Origin: Staphylococcus saprophyticus subsp. saprophyticus ATCC 15305 = NCTC 7292 | GTDB taxonomy: Bacteria; Bacillota; Bacilli; Staphylococcales; Staphylococcaceae | Assembly: GCF_000010125.1 (NCBI RefSeq) | Contig: NC_007350.1 | Coordinates: 1,240,001-1,304,000 of the forward strand | DNA: 64,000 nt | Direction of reading: 5' to 3' | In this document: positions 30,012 through 40,079 of the stretch, one piece after another | Layout: every line of letters starts with the position of its first letter | Numbering within the stretch: the stretch's first letter is position 1 | Translations under genes and position numbers: made by a program | Notes under the pieces: generated by a model | What the model was told of the DNA's origin: nothing | Seen by the model: only the letters and a program-made list of their open reading frames with translations | Databases searched by the model: none

Positions 30012-30398
30012 ATGAGTCGAAAAGAATCCAGAACGCAAGCCTTTCAAACTCTATTTCAACTTGAAATGAAAAATAGCGATTTAACAATTGAAGAAGCAAT
30101 CAGTTTTATTAAAGATGATAATCCAGATTTAGAATTCGAATTCATCAGTTGGTTAGTAACTGGCGTTAAAGATCACGAAGTTGTGCTAGATGAAAAAATC
30201 CAACCTCATTTAAAGGACTGGACTTTAGCACGATTGTTAAAATCTGATCGAATTATCTTAAGAATGTCTACATTTGAAATGTTACATAGTTCAACACCAC
30301 AAAAAGTAATTATCAATGAAGCTGTTGAATTAGCAAAACAATTCAGTGATGATGATCATTACAAATTTATAAACGGTGTATTGAGCAATATTGAATAG
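30012..30398 (+). CDS. nusB: Transcription antitermination factor NusB
   Basis: This 128-residue helical RNA-binding protein joins NusE (S10) on boxA RNA for rRNA antitermination. The N-terminal [17 protein letters not shown] and C-terminal [21 protein letters not shown] followed by INGVL are family hallmarks. The start at ATG 30012 follows GAAGGAG; the TTG at 29997 has none. It lies 14 bases before xseA, and the set nusB-xseA-xseB-ispA is a well-known Bacillales order. Confidence 0.94.
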
Positions 30399-30412
30399 AA
30401 GAGTGATATAAC

Positions 30413-31750
30413 ATGTCAGAATATTTAAGTGTAACTTCGTTAACTAAATATATTAAATATAAATTTGATCAAGATCCTCATTTACAATCCGTATTGATTA
30501 AAGGCGAATTATCTAATTTTAAAAAGCATAGTAGTGGACATCTGTATTTTAATGTAAAAGATAAAAACAGTGTCATCAGTGCAATGATGTTTAAAGGAAA
30601 TGCATCAAAAATTGATTTTGAACCTAAAGAAGGGGACGAAGTGCTATTAGAAGCACGTGTTTCTGTCTATGAACGTCGTGGTAATTATCAAATATATGTT
30701 AATAAAATGCATATGGATGGAATAGGTAATCTTTATCAAAAATTAGAGCAGTTAAAAAAGAAATTAACTAAAGAAGGCTTTTTTGATCAAAATCATAAGA
30801 AAGTGATACCTAAATTCCCCCAAAAAATAGCTGTGCTAACAGCCGGAACTGGCGCTGCAATACGAGATATTCATACGACTATTAATAGTAGGTATCCGTT
30901 AGCAGAACAAGTTCAGATCAATACACTTGTTCAAGGAGAACAAGCTAAAAGCGACATTATTGAAAAAATTAATCAAGCTGATGCTTTGAATGTTGATACA
31001 ATTATTATCGGTCGTGGCGGAGGCTCTATCGAGGATTTATGGAATTTCAATGAAGAAGATGTCGTTAAAGCCATCTATAATTGTCAAACACCGATTATTT
31101 CCGCAGTAGGACATGAAACTGATTTTACATTAAGTGATTTTGTGGCAGATGTAAGAGCAGCAACACCAACTCAAGCAGCAGTAATGGCTACGCCGGACCA
31201 ATATGAATTACGTCAATATTTACAGCAAGCTAATTTATCATTGACTCGATTTATCAAACAATATATGCAGCAAAAACGAAAACATTTGGAACATGTTGCA
31301 TCTTATTATAAATTCCAAACGCCTTCACTACTTTATGATCAACAAATACAAAAACGTGATGATCTTGAGAAACAACTTAAGTTGTCTTTGAATTTGAAAA
31401 TTAAAAATCAGCAACAACAATTACAGTTACTCTTTAACAATTTCAATTTAAAAACGTTTAAACAACGTATTAAAAGAGACCAATTAACAAATAATCAAAA
31501 ACGTGTTGAATTAAGTAAAGTCATGCATAATTTACTTGATAATCAAAAAAACAATCTTGCTAGAAAACTAGAAAATCTTAATAATTTAAGTCCTACTAAT
31601 ACTATGTTGCGTGGTTATACAATCGTAAATAAGGATGATAAAGTTATTACCAGTACGAAAGACTTGGCTGAAAATGATAATATTGTGTTAACAATGAAAG
31701 ATGGCGTTGTTGATGCACAAGTAAAGAAAGTAAGGTGTAATGATGAGTAA
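30413..31750 (+). CDS. xseA: Exodeoxyribonuclease VII large subunit
   Basis: This 445-residue subunit of exonuclease VII digests single-stranded DNA from both ends into oligonucleotides. An N-terminal OB-fold (to about residue 100) is followed by the catalytic domain with the motifs [27 protein letters not shown] and [21 protein letters not shown] coiled-coil region follows. The start codon ATG follows AGAGTGATA, a weak SD. The 3' end overlaps xseB by 8 bases. Confidence 0.95.
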   Translation: MSEYLSVTSLTKYIKYKFDQDPHLQSVLIKGELSNFKKHSSGHLYFNVKDKNSVISAMMFKGNASKIDFEPKEGDEVLLEARVSVYERRGNYQIYVNKMHMDGIGNLYQKLEQLKKKLTKEGFFDQNHKKVIPKFPQKIAVLTAGTGAAIRDIHTTINSRYPLAEQVQINTLVQGEQAKSDIIEKINQADALNVDTIIIGRGGGSIEDLWNFNEEDVVKAIYNCQTPIISAVGHETDFTLSDFVADVRAATPTQAAVMATPDQYELRQYLQQANLSLTRFIKQYMQQKRKHLEHVASYYKFQTPSLLYDQQIQKRDDLEKQLKLSLNLKIKNQQQQLQLLFNNFNLKTFKQRIKRDQLTNNQKRVELSKVMHNLLDNQKNNLARKLENLNNLSPTNTMLRGYTIVNKDDKVITSTKDLAENDNIVLTMKDGVVDAQVKKVRCNDE

Positions 31751-31988
31751 TAGTAATACACAAAGTTTTGAAGAAATGATGAAAGAACTAGAAACAATCG
31801 TTCAAAAATTAGACAATGAAAATGTTTCTTTAGAAGAATCTTTAAACCTATATCAACGTGGTATGAAATTATCGGCTACTTGTGATGAAACATTAAAAGA
31901 TGCTGAGAAAAGAGTAAATGAATTGATGTCTGATGAAAATACTGACAATAATGACGATACTGAGAAGGTAGATAGTGATGATGAATAA
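31743..31988 (+). CDS. xseB: Exodeoxyribonuclease VII small subunit
   Basis: This 81-residue helical protein binds the large subunit coiled coil to form active exonuclease VII. The core [19 protein letters not shown] and [16 protein letters not shown] are typical. Two adjacent ATG codons (31740 and 31743) are possible; AAGGTG at 31732-31737 gives better spacing to 31743. The acidic C-terminus overlaps the start of ispA. Confidence 0.92.
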   Translation: MSNSNTQSFEEMMKELETIVQKLDNENVSLEESLNLYQRGMKLSATCDETLKDAEKRVNELMSDENTDNNDDTEKVDSDDE

Positions 31989-32865
31989 AAAAATGGAACA
32001 TTTAACTGAAGAAGTTAATCAATTGTTATCTGAAACAATTCCAAATTCAAAACTAAATACTAATCTAGAAGAAAGTATGCGTTATTCACTAGAAGCAGGT
32101 GGTAAACGCATAAGACCTGTATTATTACTGTTAACTTTAGAAATGTTAACAGATCAGTATAAAAAAGGATTTTCATCAGCACTTGCACTAGAAATGATAC
32201 ACACATATTCATTAATACATGATGATTTACCACCAATGGATAATGATGATTATCGTAGAGGTAAATTAACAAACCATAAAGTATTTGGAGAGTGGAAAGC
32301 AATACTAGCAGGTGATGCATTACTAACTAAAGCATTTGATATGATTGTAAACGATGATTCACTTAATGATGTTGCTAAAGTTAAATTAATCAAACGTTTA
32401 TCCTTTGCTAGTGGCCATCTGGGTATGGTAGGTGGTCAAACGCTTGATATGCAAAGCGAAGGTGCAGAAACAAATATTGATCTAGACACTTTAGAGAAAA
32501 TTCATAATGCAAAAACAGGTGCACTATTAAAATTTGCAGTCATGGCAGCAGTCGATATTGCTGAACCAGAAAATGAAGTTTCCAATGCTTTAGAATCATA
32601 TAGTGAACATTTGGGATTAATGTTCCAAATCAAAGATGATTTATTAGATATTTATGGTGATGAAGCAAAACTTGGTAAAGCTGTCGGTAGTGATATTGAA
32701 AATGATAAAAGTACCTATGTTTCACTTTTAGGCCAACAAGGGGCTGAAGACAAATTGAAACATCATACAGACAAAGCTTACAAATGTTTAAATCAATTAC
32801 CAAAACAATATAATACTGACAATTTAGTTTATATTATAGAACTTTTTAATAATCGTGAATCATAA
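31978..32865 (+). CDS. ispA: Farnesyl diphosphate synthase (polyprenyl synthetase)
   Basis: This 295-residue trans-prenyltransferase builds farnesyl diphosphate from isopentenyl and dimethylallyl units. Farnesyl diphosphate feeds undecaprenyl phosphate, menaquinone and staphyloxanthin-type pigments. The two Asp-rich motifs are [10 protein letters not shown] and DDLLD, each binding magnesium and diphosphate. ATG at 31978 or 31981 both lie inside the end of xseB; AAGGT at 31965 favours 31978. A hairpin terminator follows. It is the last gene of the nusB-xseAB-ispA run. Confidence 0.94.
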   Translation: MMNKKMEHLTEEVNQLLSETIPNSKLNTNLEESMRYSLEAGGKRIRPVLLLLTLEMLTDQYKKGFSSALALEMIHTYSLIHDDLPPMDNDDYRRGKLTNHKVFGEWKAILAGDALLTKAFDMIVNDDSLNDVAKVKLIKRLSFASGHLGMVGGQTLDMQSEGAETNIDLDTLEKIHNAKTGALLKFAVMAAVDIAEPENEVSNALESYSEHLGLMFQIKDDLLDIYGDEAKLGKAVGSDIENDKSTYVSLLGQQGAEDKLKHHTDKAYKCLNQLPKQYNTDNLVYIIELFNNRES

Positions 32866-32883
32866 AATCAAATGTATTTATTT

Positions 32884-32922
32884 AAGAGTCTGGGACAAAA
32901 ATGGATGTTTCAGACTCTTTCC
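32884..32922 (+). terminator. Terminator after ispA (staphylococcal gggacaa-type)
   Basis: aagagtctg (32884-32892) pairs with cagactctt (32911-32919), followed by ttcc. The loop includes gggacaaaa, a motif seen again in the hairpin at 44027-44080. Confidence 0.7.
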
Positions 32923-33027
32923 TACGATTAGTCAACTGGTTATATAGTAAATTAAGTATACTAAATAAACCTTATGATTTAATATTTTTAAATAAGGTGT
33001 TAATCTATATTTGTAATTATGATTATT

Positions 33028-33270
33028 TTAATGTGGGGACATTTGATAGTCATATTGCTTATTATTGGTAACTAAATAATGAATTGTTTTTAACAAGCGA
33101 TTCATACAAGCTACCATGGCAGTCTTATGAGTTTTCTCATGAGGCTGCTTTTTAATTTATAGTAATAATCAATAATGTGATTATCGTAATGTCGCTGACT
33201 CCGAATTATATTCATCACAACGAAAAATAACGGTCTCCGTTTTTTTATTTCCTTGTTTTATTTAGTTTTG
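33028..33270 (-). pseudogene. IS110-family transposase C-terminal remnant
   Basis: Read on the minus strand, 33215 to 33150 encodes MNIIRSQRHYDNHIIDYYYK. After a one-base loss in an A-run near 33150, 33149 to 33028 continues with a stretch beginning KKQPHEKTHKTAMVACMNRL and ending YQMSPH and a stop. This is the C-terminal end of an IS110-family (transposase 20) protein. Further upstream, up to about 33270, more fragments (GNKK, LFFVV) fit the same protein in shifted frames. The N-terminal domain is missing. The fragment sits in the 618-base gap between ispA and argR and cannot encode an active enzyme. Confidence 0.65.
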
Positions 33271-33420
33271 TACTATTCAATAAATATTCAGCATACGCAT
33301 AATATGATATAAGTCATGATTGAAATGCTTCATATTTAGAATCACTGAAAAAGTATTGTCAAGACTATAATTACAACGGAATATCCATTTAAGTAAGTAA
33401 AATTACAAACCGTCTTTAGT
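33271..33420. other. Rest of the ispA-argR gap
   Basis: Besides the terminator, the transposase fragment and the argR promoter region, I see no gene in this gap. The part from 33271 to 33420 is AT-rich without a recognisable element. Confidence 0.5.
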
Positions 33421-33439
33421 AGTCGAATGCTATGGCTTG

Positions 33440-33448
33440 TGGTAAAAT
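33440..33448 (+). promoter_or_regulatory. Extended -10 promoter for argR
   Basis: TGGTAAAAT is an extended -10 element (TGn then TAAAAT) about 36 bases before the argR start. No good -35 is present. Confidence 0.5.
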
Positions 33449-33451
33449 CAA

Positions 33452-33465
33452 TGTATAAATATTCG
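33452..33465 (+). promoter_or_regulatory. Candidate ARG box upstream of argR
   Basis: TGTATAAATATTCG matches 12 of 14 positions of the ArgR operator TGAATAAATATTCA and lies where transcription should start. Autorepression by ArgR is common, so this fits. Confidence 0.5.
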
Positions 33466-33483
33466 TTTATAGAGGTGCTATAT

Positions 33484-33936
33484 ATGGCTAAAAAATCGGT
33501 AAGACATATAAAAATAAGAGAAATAATTTCAAATGAAAAAATTGAAACACAAGATGAATTAGTAAAGCGATTAAATGAATATGAATTAAATGTTACCCAA
33601 GCGACCGTTTCTAGAGACATTAAAGAACTACAACTTATAAAAGTTCCCACGCCAGCGGGGCAATATGTTTATAGTTTACCAAATGATAGAAAATATCATC
33701 CTTTAGAAAAATTGGGTCGTTATTTAATTGACTCATTTGTAAATATTGATGGAACCGGTAATTTATTAGTATTAAAAACACTACCAGGTAATGCGCAATC
33801 TATTGGTGCAATATTAGACCAAATCGATTGGGAAGATGTATTAGGTACAATTTGTGGTGACGATACTTGTTTAATTATATGTCGAGATGATGCTGCAAGC
33901 GAGAAGATTAAAACACGCATCTTTAATTTATTATAA
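33484..33936 (+). CDS. argR: Arginine repressor ArgR/AhrC
   Basis: This 150-residue regulator represses arginine synthesis and activates catabolism in response to arginine. The N-terminal winged helix contains [14 protein letters not shown]; the C-terminal oligomerisation and arginine-binding domain has [15 protein letters not shown]. The ATG at 33484 follows AGAGGTG; the frame is open further upstream but runs through the promoter. It lies 21 bases before recN, a conserved pair in Bacillales. Confidence 0.94.
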   Translation: MAKKSVRHIKIREIISNEKIETQDELVKRLNEYELNVTQATVSRDIKELQLIKVPTPAGQYVYSLPNDRKYHPLEKLGRYLIDSFVNIDGTGNLLVLKTLPGNAQSIGAILDQIDWEDVLGTICGDDTCLIICRDDAASEKIKTRIFNLL

Positions 33937-33957
33937 GTATAAGGAAGTGTTAAAAGG

Positions 33958-35640
33958 ATGCTCCAAACGCTATCTATAAAACAATTTGCAATTATTGATG
34001 AACTCGAAGTTCATTTTGGTGATGGATTAACTGTCCTAAGTGGTGAAACAGGTGCTGGTAAATCAATTATAATTGATGCAATTGGTCAATTAATTGGCAT
34101 GCGTGCTTCATCTAACTATGTACGACATGGTGAAAAAAAAGCTATTATTGAAGGTATTTTTGATATTGATGAGAGCAAAGAAGCAATTTCTATATTAGAA
34201 GCTCTAGATATTGATATCGACGAAGATTTTCTTCTAGTAAAAAGAGAAATTTTCAGTACTGGCAAGAGTATGTGCAGAGTTAATAATCAAATCGTAACTC
34301 TACAAGATTTACGTAAGATTATGCAAGAATTACTAGATATTCACGGTCAGCACGAAACACAGACACTATTAAAACAAAAATATCATCTGCAACTTCTTGA
34401 TAATTATGCTGAAGACAAATATAAGAAATTACTAAATTCGTATGTGGCTACTTTTGACCAGTACAAAGCCAAAAAGAAAGAACTAGAAGATTTAGAGTCT
34501 GCGGACCAGGCTTTATTACAACGTTTAGATTTGTTGAAATTTCAACATGAAGAATTACAAGAAGCAAATTTGGTTGAAGGTGAAGTTAAGCAACTCGAAA
34601 CTGATATTAAACGTATACAAAATTCTGAAAACCTAAACTTAGCATTAAATAATGCACACCTCACATTAACTGATGAACATGCAATAACAGATCGATTATA
34701 TGAATTAAGTAATCAATTACAATCAATTAGTCATATTTTACCTGAAAAATATGATTCATTGAAAGAAGAGGTGGATCAATTTTATTACACCTTAGAAGAC
34801 GCTAAACATCAGTTATATGATGAATTAACGAATACAGAGTTTGATGAACAATATTTAAATGAACTAGAGTCTAGAATGAATGTACTCAATGATTTGAAAA
34901 GAAAATATGGCAAGGATATTAGTGAACTTATTACTTACCAAAGTAAACTGGCTAATGAAATTGATAAAATTGAGAATTATGAAGAAAGTACCTCTCAATT
35001 AAGACAAGAAATTGATACTTTATACGATAAAGTAATTAAATTAGGTGAACAATTATCTAAAGAGCGACGTAGTGTTGCACAAACATTAAGAAATCATATT
35101 GTAGAAGAAATTCAAAACTTACAAATGAAAGATGCTAACCTAGAAATTTCATTCAAACCACTAGATGTTCCAAACCGTGAAGGTATTGAATTTGTTGAAT
35201 TTTTAATTAGTCCTAATAAAGGTGAGCCACTTAAAAGTTTAAACAAAATCGCATCTGGAGGCGAATTATCTAGAATTATGTTGGCGCTTAAAACCATTTT
35301 TGTCAAAGCAAGAGGTCAAACAGCAATATTATTTGATGAGGTTGATTCTGGCGTTTCTGGTAAAGCTGCACAAAAAATGGCAGAAAAAATGAAAGACTTA
35401 GCTACTTATATTCAAGTTATATGTATTTCACATTTACCACAAGTAGCAACGATGAGTGACCACCATCTATTTATAAGCAAAGACACTACAGATGACCGTA
35501 CAACTACACATGTACAACAATTATCTGGCGATGAACGTGTAACGGAAATAGCAAGGATGATATCTGGCGCAAGCGTTACAGAACTCACACGTCAAAATGC
35601 GAAAGAAATGATTGAGCAAAACCAACGTTTACGTGAATAA
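33958..35640 (+). CDS. recN: DNA repair protein RecN
   Basis: This 560-residue SMC-like ATPase is recruited to double-strand breaks. Walker A (GETGAGKSIIID) is at the N-terminus. Two coiled-coil arms (about residues 150-390) follow, and the C-terminal half has the ABC signature (ASGGELSRIMLALK) and Walker B (AILFDEVDSGVSG). ATG follows AAGGA at 33942-33946, spaced 11 bases. It shares a transcript with argR. After its stop comes the broken ptb gene. Confidence 0.94.
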   Translation: MLQTLSIKQFAIIDELEVHFGDGLTVLSGETGAGKSIIIDAIGQLIGMRASSNYVRHGEKKAIIEGIFDIDESKEAISILEALDIDIDEDFLLVKREIFSTGKSMCRVNNQIVTLQDLRKIMQELLDIHGQHETQTLLKQKYHLQLLDNYAEDKYKKLLNSYVATFDQYKAKKKELEDLESADQALLQRLDLLKFQHEELQEANLVEGEVKQLETDIKRIQNSENLNLALNNAHLTLTDEHAITDRLYELSNQLQSISHILPEKYDSLKEEVDQFYYTLEDAKHQLYDELTNTEFDEQYLNELESRMNVLNDLKRKYGKDISELITYQSKLANEIDKIENYEESTSQLRQEIDTLYDKVIKLGEQLSKERRSVAQTLRNHIVEEIQNLQMKDANLEISFKPLDVPNREGIEFVEFLISPNKGEPLKSLNKIASGGELSRIMLALKTIFVKARGQTAILFDEVDSGVSGKAAQKMAEKMKDLATYIQVICISHLPQVATMSDHHLFISKDTTDDRTTTHVQQLSGDERVTEIARMISGASVTELTRQNAKEMIEQNQRLRE

Positions 35641-35706
35641 GCAAAATGTAATTTCTTAATTTATTATAAAAATTAATTTTATAAAATAAGAAAGGTGTTG
35701 ATTTTC

Positions 35707-36602
35707 ATGCAATATCAACATTTAATTGAGCCTAAAAAAGTGTTAAAGGTGATGTTGCCATTTTATTTGCCAACGATGAAAAAATGTTATCTGTAGTTAT
35801 AGATGCATTATTGCTAACAGATATTGATGTTTATCTCTATGATACGCAAGACCCTACCGAAATTATCCGATCATTTGACGTCGAAGTACAAAGATTAAAT
35901 AGAATTCATATCCTAACATTTGAGGATGAGAACAAATTATTTCAACAGTGTGCACATGATTTAGCTACTGGTAAAGCGTCTTTATTAATGAAGGGAAATA
36001 TTGTGTCTTCAACTTTATTAACATTTGTATTAGGCAATAAAAATTTTGTTGATTATCATGGTTTTTTAAATCACGTAGCATGTTTTCACATCCCTAATTA
36101 TCACAAAACGCTTATGCTGAGCGATTCAGCTTTTAATATTAGTCCTACAATTGAAGAGAAGAAACAAATAATTAATAATTTATCAAAATTTGCAATGTCA
36201 CTAGGTTATGAAAAATTTAAAATTGCCTTGCTTTCGTCTGTAGAAAAACCAATTAAAAAAATACAATCTTCTTTGGATGCTGTGAAATTAAAGCAAATTT
36301 TCAGTCGGAAACAATCGGAATTTTTATTCGTTGATGGTCCTTTTGTATTTGAAAATGCAATTAGTATGCAAAACGTGATTAAGAAAAATATTAAATCGTC
36401 GGTTGCAGGGGACGCCGACGCATTACTCGTTTCACATATTGATGTTGGTAATGCATTGTATAAATCATTTACTTATTTCGGAGAAGCACGCGTTGCAAGT
36501 TTAATATTAGGGGCAAAATTTCCAATCGTATTAACATCTCGTTCAGATACAAAGCAAAATAAATTAGACTCCTTACTTTTAGCGCTAAAAGTGTTAAACT
36601 AA
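35707..36602 (+). pseudogene. ptb: Frameshifted phosphate butyryltransferase
   Basis: The original start is the ATG at 35707, 9 bases after AAAGGTG, opening MQYQHLIEPKK. One base is lost in or near the A6 run about 35734-35742. The frame then closes after 29 codons, while the Ptb frame goes on from GDVAILFANDEKML. From 35784 it is open for 272 codons, with the family motifs KASLLMKGNIVSSTLL, LSDSAFNISP, VDGPFVFENAIS, SSVAGDADALLV and GAKFPIVLTSRSD. Ptb moves butyryl or branched acyl groups from CoA to phosphate. A shortened product from ATG 35784 is possible but has no good SD. In B. subtilis ptb belongs to the ptb-bcd-buk-lpdV-bkd operon. Confidence 0.8.
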
Positions 36603-37640
36603 CGTAATTTTTCTATTGAAGTGTCATATTATATTTTTCGGGATAGGTTATTAATTTTATAATGCCTTTAATTGATGTAAAATATAAATGGATATCATAA
36701 ATTGGTTAATATTACCGTAGTTTTGAAAACTTAAAACTTGAATTCATGTAGCATTAATCAATATTTTCACTTTAAATGAACCAAGGTATTCCGTATAACA
36801 TTAAAAATTAAATTACAGTTGTGTTTATGATATGGGACGTCCTGACATTCTATTTAACGCAAGTTGATCATTCGCCTAAAATTTTTAAATATGGTGTACA
36901 TGTAGCGAAACTGAGTGGTATTATTGTTTATGGTTTTAGATGTTCATTAATGATGTTTTTTACCGATGCGCTTATAGTAATTGAGGCATTAATGATTATA
37001 ACGATAGGAAGACATCTTAGGGAAAAGAATGCCGACATTTTCACGTATTAATTTCAAAAGTGTTTGCTTGATTAAAAGGTAATGTTTATTTAAAGATTTA
37101 ATCTTGATATCACTATTATTGACATACTTTTTTGAAATTGTATTACAGTTGGTTCATAAAAAATTGAAAATATATTCGATAACGATGATTAATTATCTAG
37201 TACATGACTTTTAAATGTATGTAGCGGGAATGTTCAAAAACCAGATGATACAATTACAATTTTACACTTAAAGAAATGAATCACTTTTTAAGTAAAAAGG
37301 TGGTTTCATTAGTGTGTTCTAAACAATTGATTGAATACTACTAATCAACTGAATAAGTATCTAAGCCATATAATTAATATATTTTCGATATATGAGTGAG
37401 TCAAAAGGTGAAAATCATTACATGGAGTTACATAGGCGTATTAAGCTGAAATGAGTCGAATGGTTTACATGAAGCATTAAAATTTAAAGAACAGGGTTTA
37501 GAAAAATTTAAAATCTTAGTTTCTTGGATTACAATAGAACCTATTTATCCAGGTTACAGCGCAAAGGCAACTATGGCAATAGGTACATGAATAGTATTAA
37601 CAATAGCTGAAATTGCTGAGGTTTATAGTTAGGAGCAAAA
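36603..37640 (+). pseudogene. Decayed region, probable butyrate kinase remnant
   Basis: About 1 kb between ptb and lpd has no intact gene. Near 37509-37631 the frame reads FKILVSWITIEPIYPGYSAK, then TMAIGT, a stop, and TIAEIAEVYS. This follows the C-terminal pattern of acetate/butyrate kinases (FIAPVxVYPGExExxxLAxGxxRVLxxEEExxxY). A 76-codon open frame at 36821-37051 also has weak similarity (VAKLSGI, GRHLREKN) to the middle of butyrate kinase, but I would not rely on it. The order ptb-buk-lpd-bkd known from Bacillales supports a lost buk. Several stops and shifts mean it is not functional. Confidence 0.5.
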
Positions 37641-37642
37641 AA

Positions 37643-39064
37643 ATGTCAGAAGAAAAATATGATTTAGTGATACTAGGTGGAGGCACTGCAGGTTATGTAT
37701 CTGCAATTAGAGCATCACAGCTAGGAAAAAAAGTGGCACTTGTAGAGCAATCGCTTTTAGGTGGAACTTGTTTACATAAAGGATGCATACCGACAAAAGC
37801 ATTATTAAAATCCGCAGAAGTTATGAGGACAATATCCAATGCTACTGATTATGGTGTGGATGTGGATAACTTTAGAGTTAACTTTTCTCAGATGCAATCA
37901 AGAAAAAATGATATCGTCAATCAGATGTTTAATGGTGTAACACATTTGATGGAACATAATAAAATTGATGTGTTTAATGGCGTTGGCCGTATATTAGGCC
38001 CTTCTATATTTTCACCTCAAAGTGGTACAGTATCTGTAGAATTTGAAAATGGTGAATCAGAATTAATACCTAATAACAATGTACTTATCGCTACTGGATC
38101 ACAACCAATGGACTTACCATTTTTGCCGTTTGATCATAAAATTGTCTTATCTAGTGATGACATCTTAAAATTAGAAGCGTTACCTAAATCACTAGCCATT
38201 ATTGGCGGGGGTGTTATAGGTTTAGAATTTGCGTCTTTAATGACTGATTTGGGAGTAGACATAACAGTCATCGAAGCAGGAGAACGTATTTTACCTACTG
38301 AAAGTAAATCAATTGCCAATACATTAAAGAAAGAATTAACACAACGCGGTGTTTCGTTTTATGAAAATACACAACTTACTGAATCGCAAATTACAATTGA
38401 AGCAACAAGTATTGATATTAAATTAAATGAAGAAGTCACTCATTTTGAAAAAGCTTTAGTGGCAATTGGTCGCAAACCAAATACCGAAGATATTGGCTTA
38501 AATAACACAAAAATAAAATTGTCTAATAGCAATCATATTATCGTCAATGAATTCCAACAAACAGAGGACAAACATATATATGCAGCAGGTGATTGCATTG
38601 GAAAGTTACAACTTGCTCATGTAGGTTCTAAAGAAGGTACTACAGCAATTGAACATATGTTTGATAAATCACCTTTACCATTGGATTATAATAAGATGCC
38701 AAAATGTGTGTACACACAACCTGAAGTAGCGAGTATGGGACAAAATCTAGAACAAGCAAAAGCGAATAACTTAAATGCAAAAGCTTTTAAAGTGCCGTTT
38801 AAAGCGATTGGTAAGGCAGTTATTGAAAATGTTACAAATCAAAATGGCTTTTGTGAAATCGTAATCGATCAAGATAATGATACTGTACTTGGCTTAAATA
38901 TGATTGGGCCTCACGTAACAGAATTAATTAACGAAGTGTCATTGTTGCAATTTATGAATGGATCAACTTTAGAACTTGGATTAACAACACATGCCCATCC
39001 ATCACTTTCAGAAGTGTTAATGGAACTAGGCTTAAAAGTTGAAAACAGATCGATTCACGTTTAA
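37643..39064 (+). CDS. lpd: Dihydrolipoyl dehydrogenase of the branched-chain complex (E3)
   Basis: This 473-residue flavoenzyme reoxidises the dihydrolipoyl arm of BkdB. The redox cysteines are Cys43 and Cys48 in GGTCLHKGCIP. The FAD motif (LVILGGGTAGYVSA) and NAD motif (AIIGGGVIGLEFASL) are in place, and the C-terminal HAHPSLSE carries the catalytic histidine. AGGAG precedes the ATG at 37643; the upstream extension to 37613 is decayed sequence. It is the first intact gene of lpd-bkdA1-bkdA2-bkdB. Confidence 0.94.
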   Translation: MSEEKYDLVILGGGTAGYVSAIRASQLGKKVALVEQSLLGGTCLHKGCIPTKALLKSAEVMRTISNATDYGVDVDNFRVNFSQMQSRKNDIVNQMFNGVTHLMEHNKIDVFNGVGRILGPSIFSPQSGTVSVEFENGESELIPNNNVLIATGSQPMDLPFLPFDHKIVLSSDDILKLEALPKSLAIIGGGVIGLEFASLMTDLGVDITVIEAGERILPTESKSIANTLKKELTQRGVSFYENTQLTESQITIEATSIDIKLNEEVTHFEKALVAIGRKPNTEDIGLNNTKIKLSNSNHIIVNEFQQTEDKHIYAAGDCIGKLQLAHVGSKEGTTAIEHMFDKSPLPLDYNKMPKCVYTQPEVASMGQNLEQAKANNLNAKAFKVPFKAIGKAVIENVTNQNGFCEIVIDQDNDTVLGLNMIGPHVTELINEVSLLQFMNGSTLELGLTTHAHPSLSEVLMELGLKVENRSIHV

Positions 39065-39080
39065 TTAAGGAGGAAATAAG

Positions 39081-40079
39081 ATGTTTGATTATAAATCGGT
39101 TGGACTTGAAGCGTCCGACTTACAAACGATGTATAAATGGATGGACTTAGGTCGTAAAATAGATGAGCGCATGTGGTTATTAAATCGCGCAGGGAAGATT
39201 CCATTTGTCATTAGTTGTCAAGGACAAGAAGCTACTCAAATTGGGATGGCATATGCTATGCGTGAAGGTGATATATCTTCACCTTATTACAGAGACTTAG
39301 CATTTGTAACTTATATGGGTATGACAGCATTAGACTCAATGTTGGCTGCATTTGGTAAACGTGATGATATAAACTCTGGTGGTAAACAAATGCCTTCTCA
39401 TTTTGGGAAAAGAGAAAAAGGTATATTATCACAGAGTTCACCTGTTGGGACACAAATTGTACATGCTGTAGGTGCAGCGTTAGCTTTAAAAATGGATAAA
39501 AAACCAAATATTGCAATGGCAACGGTTGGTGAAGGTAGTTCGAACCAAGGTGATTTTCATGAAGGCCTTAACTTTGCTGGTGTCCACAATCTTCCTTTTA
39601 TTTGTGTAATAGAAAATAATAAATATGCCATATCTGTTCCTGATTCTTTGCAATATGGTGCTGAAAAATTATCTGACCGTGCCATTGGTTATGGTATGCA
39701 CGGGGAACATGTTGACGGTAATGATCCCATTGCAATGTACAAAGTGATGAAAGAAGCGCGTGAACGTGCATTGAATGGTGAAGGTTCAACACTTATTGAA
39801 GCTATGTGTACTAGAATGACTGCGCACTCATCAGATGATGATGACAAGTATCGTACTCAAGAAGAACGAGATGGTTTAAAATCTTTAGACTGTAACCTCA
39901 AATTTAAAACATTTCTGCTTGAAGAAGGTATTATCGATGAAGCATGGTTAGAAAAAATCGAAACGGAACATAAAGAAATCGTAAACCAAGCAACAAAAGA
40001 GGCTGAAAAAGCACCTTATCCATCTCCAGAAGAAACTTACACTCACGTTTACGAAGAAGGGAGCTCAATCAATGCCTAA
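39081..40079 (+). CDS. bkdA1: Branched-chain 2-oxo acid dehydrogenase E1 alpha subunit
   Basis: This 332-residue subunit binds thiamine diphosphate with the beta subunit and decarboxylates 2-oxo acids of leucine, isoleucine and valine. The thiamine-binding region is GEGSSNQGDFHEGLNF near residues 151-166. The phosphorylation-loop-like TRMTAHSSDDDDKYRT is near residue 250. AAGGAGG precedes the ATG. In staphylococci the products are primers for branched fatty acids. It overlaps the beta subunit gene by 8 bases. Confidence 0.93.
   Translation: MFDYKSVGLEASDLQTMYKWMDLGRKIDERMWLLNRAGKIPFVISCQGQEATQIGMAYAMREGDISSPYYRDLAFVTYMGMTALDSMLAAFGKRDDINSGGKQMPSHFGKREKGILSQSSPVGTQIVHAVGAALALKMDKKPNIAMATVGEGSSNQGDFHEGLNFAGVHNLPFICVIENNKYAISVPDSLQYGAEKLSDRAIGYGMHGEHVDGNDPIAMYKVMKEARERALNGEGSTLIEAMCTRMTAHSSDDDDKYRTQEERDGLKSLDCNLKFKTFLLEEGIIDEAWLEKIETEHKEIVNQATKEAEKAPYPSPEETYTHVYEEGSSINA

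Noticed and set aside
33342-33650. 102-codon minus-strand frame over the argR promoter
   Set aside because: It is antisense to argR, has no SD, and its codons mirror the coding strand of the true gene.
35641-35706. Terminator after recN
   Set aside because: The AT-rich stretch shows no stable stem with a T-run, so readthrough into ptb is possible.
36821-37051. 76-codon open frame between ptb and lpd
   Set aside because: It has no ribosome site and lies in sequence full of stops. Weak similarity to butyrate kinase and hydrophobic stretches may be chance, so I treat it as part of the decayed region.
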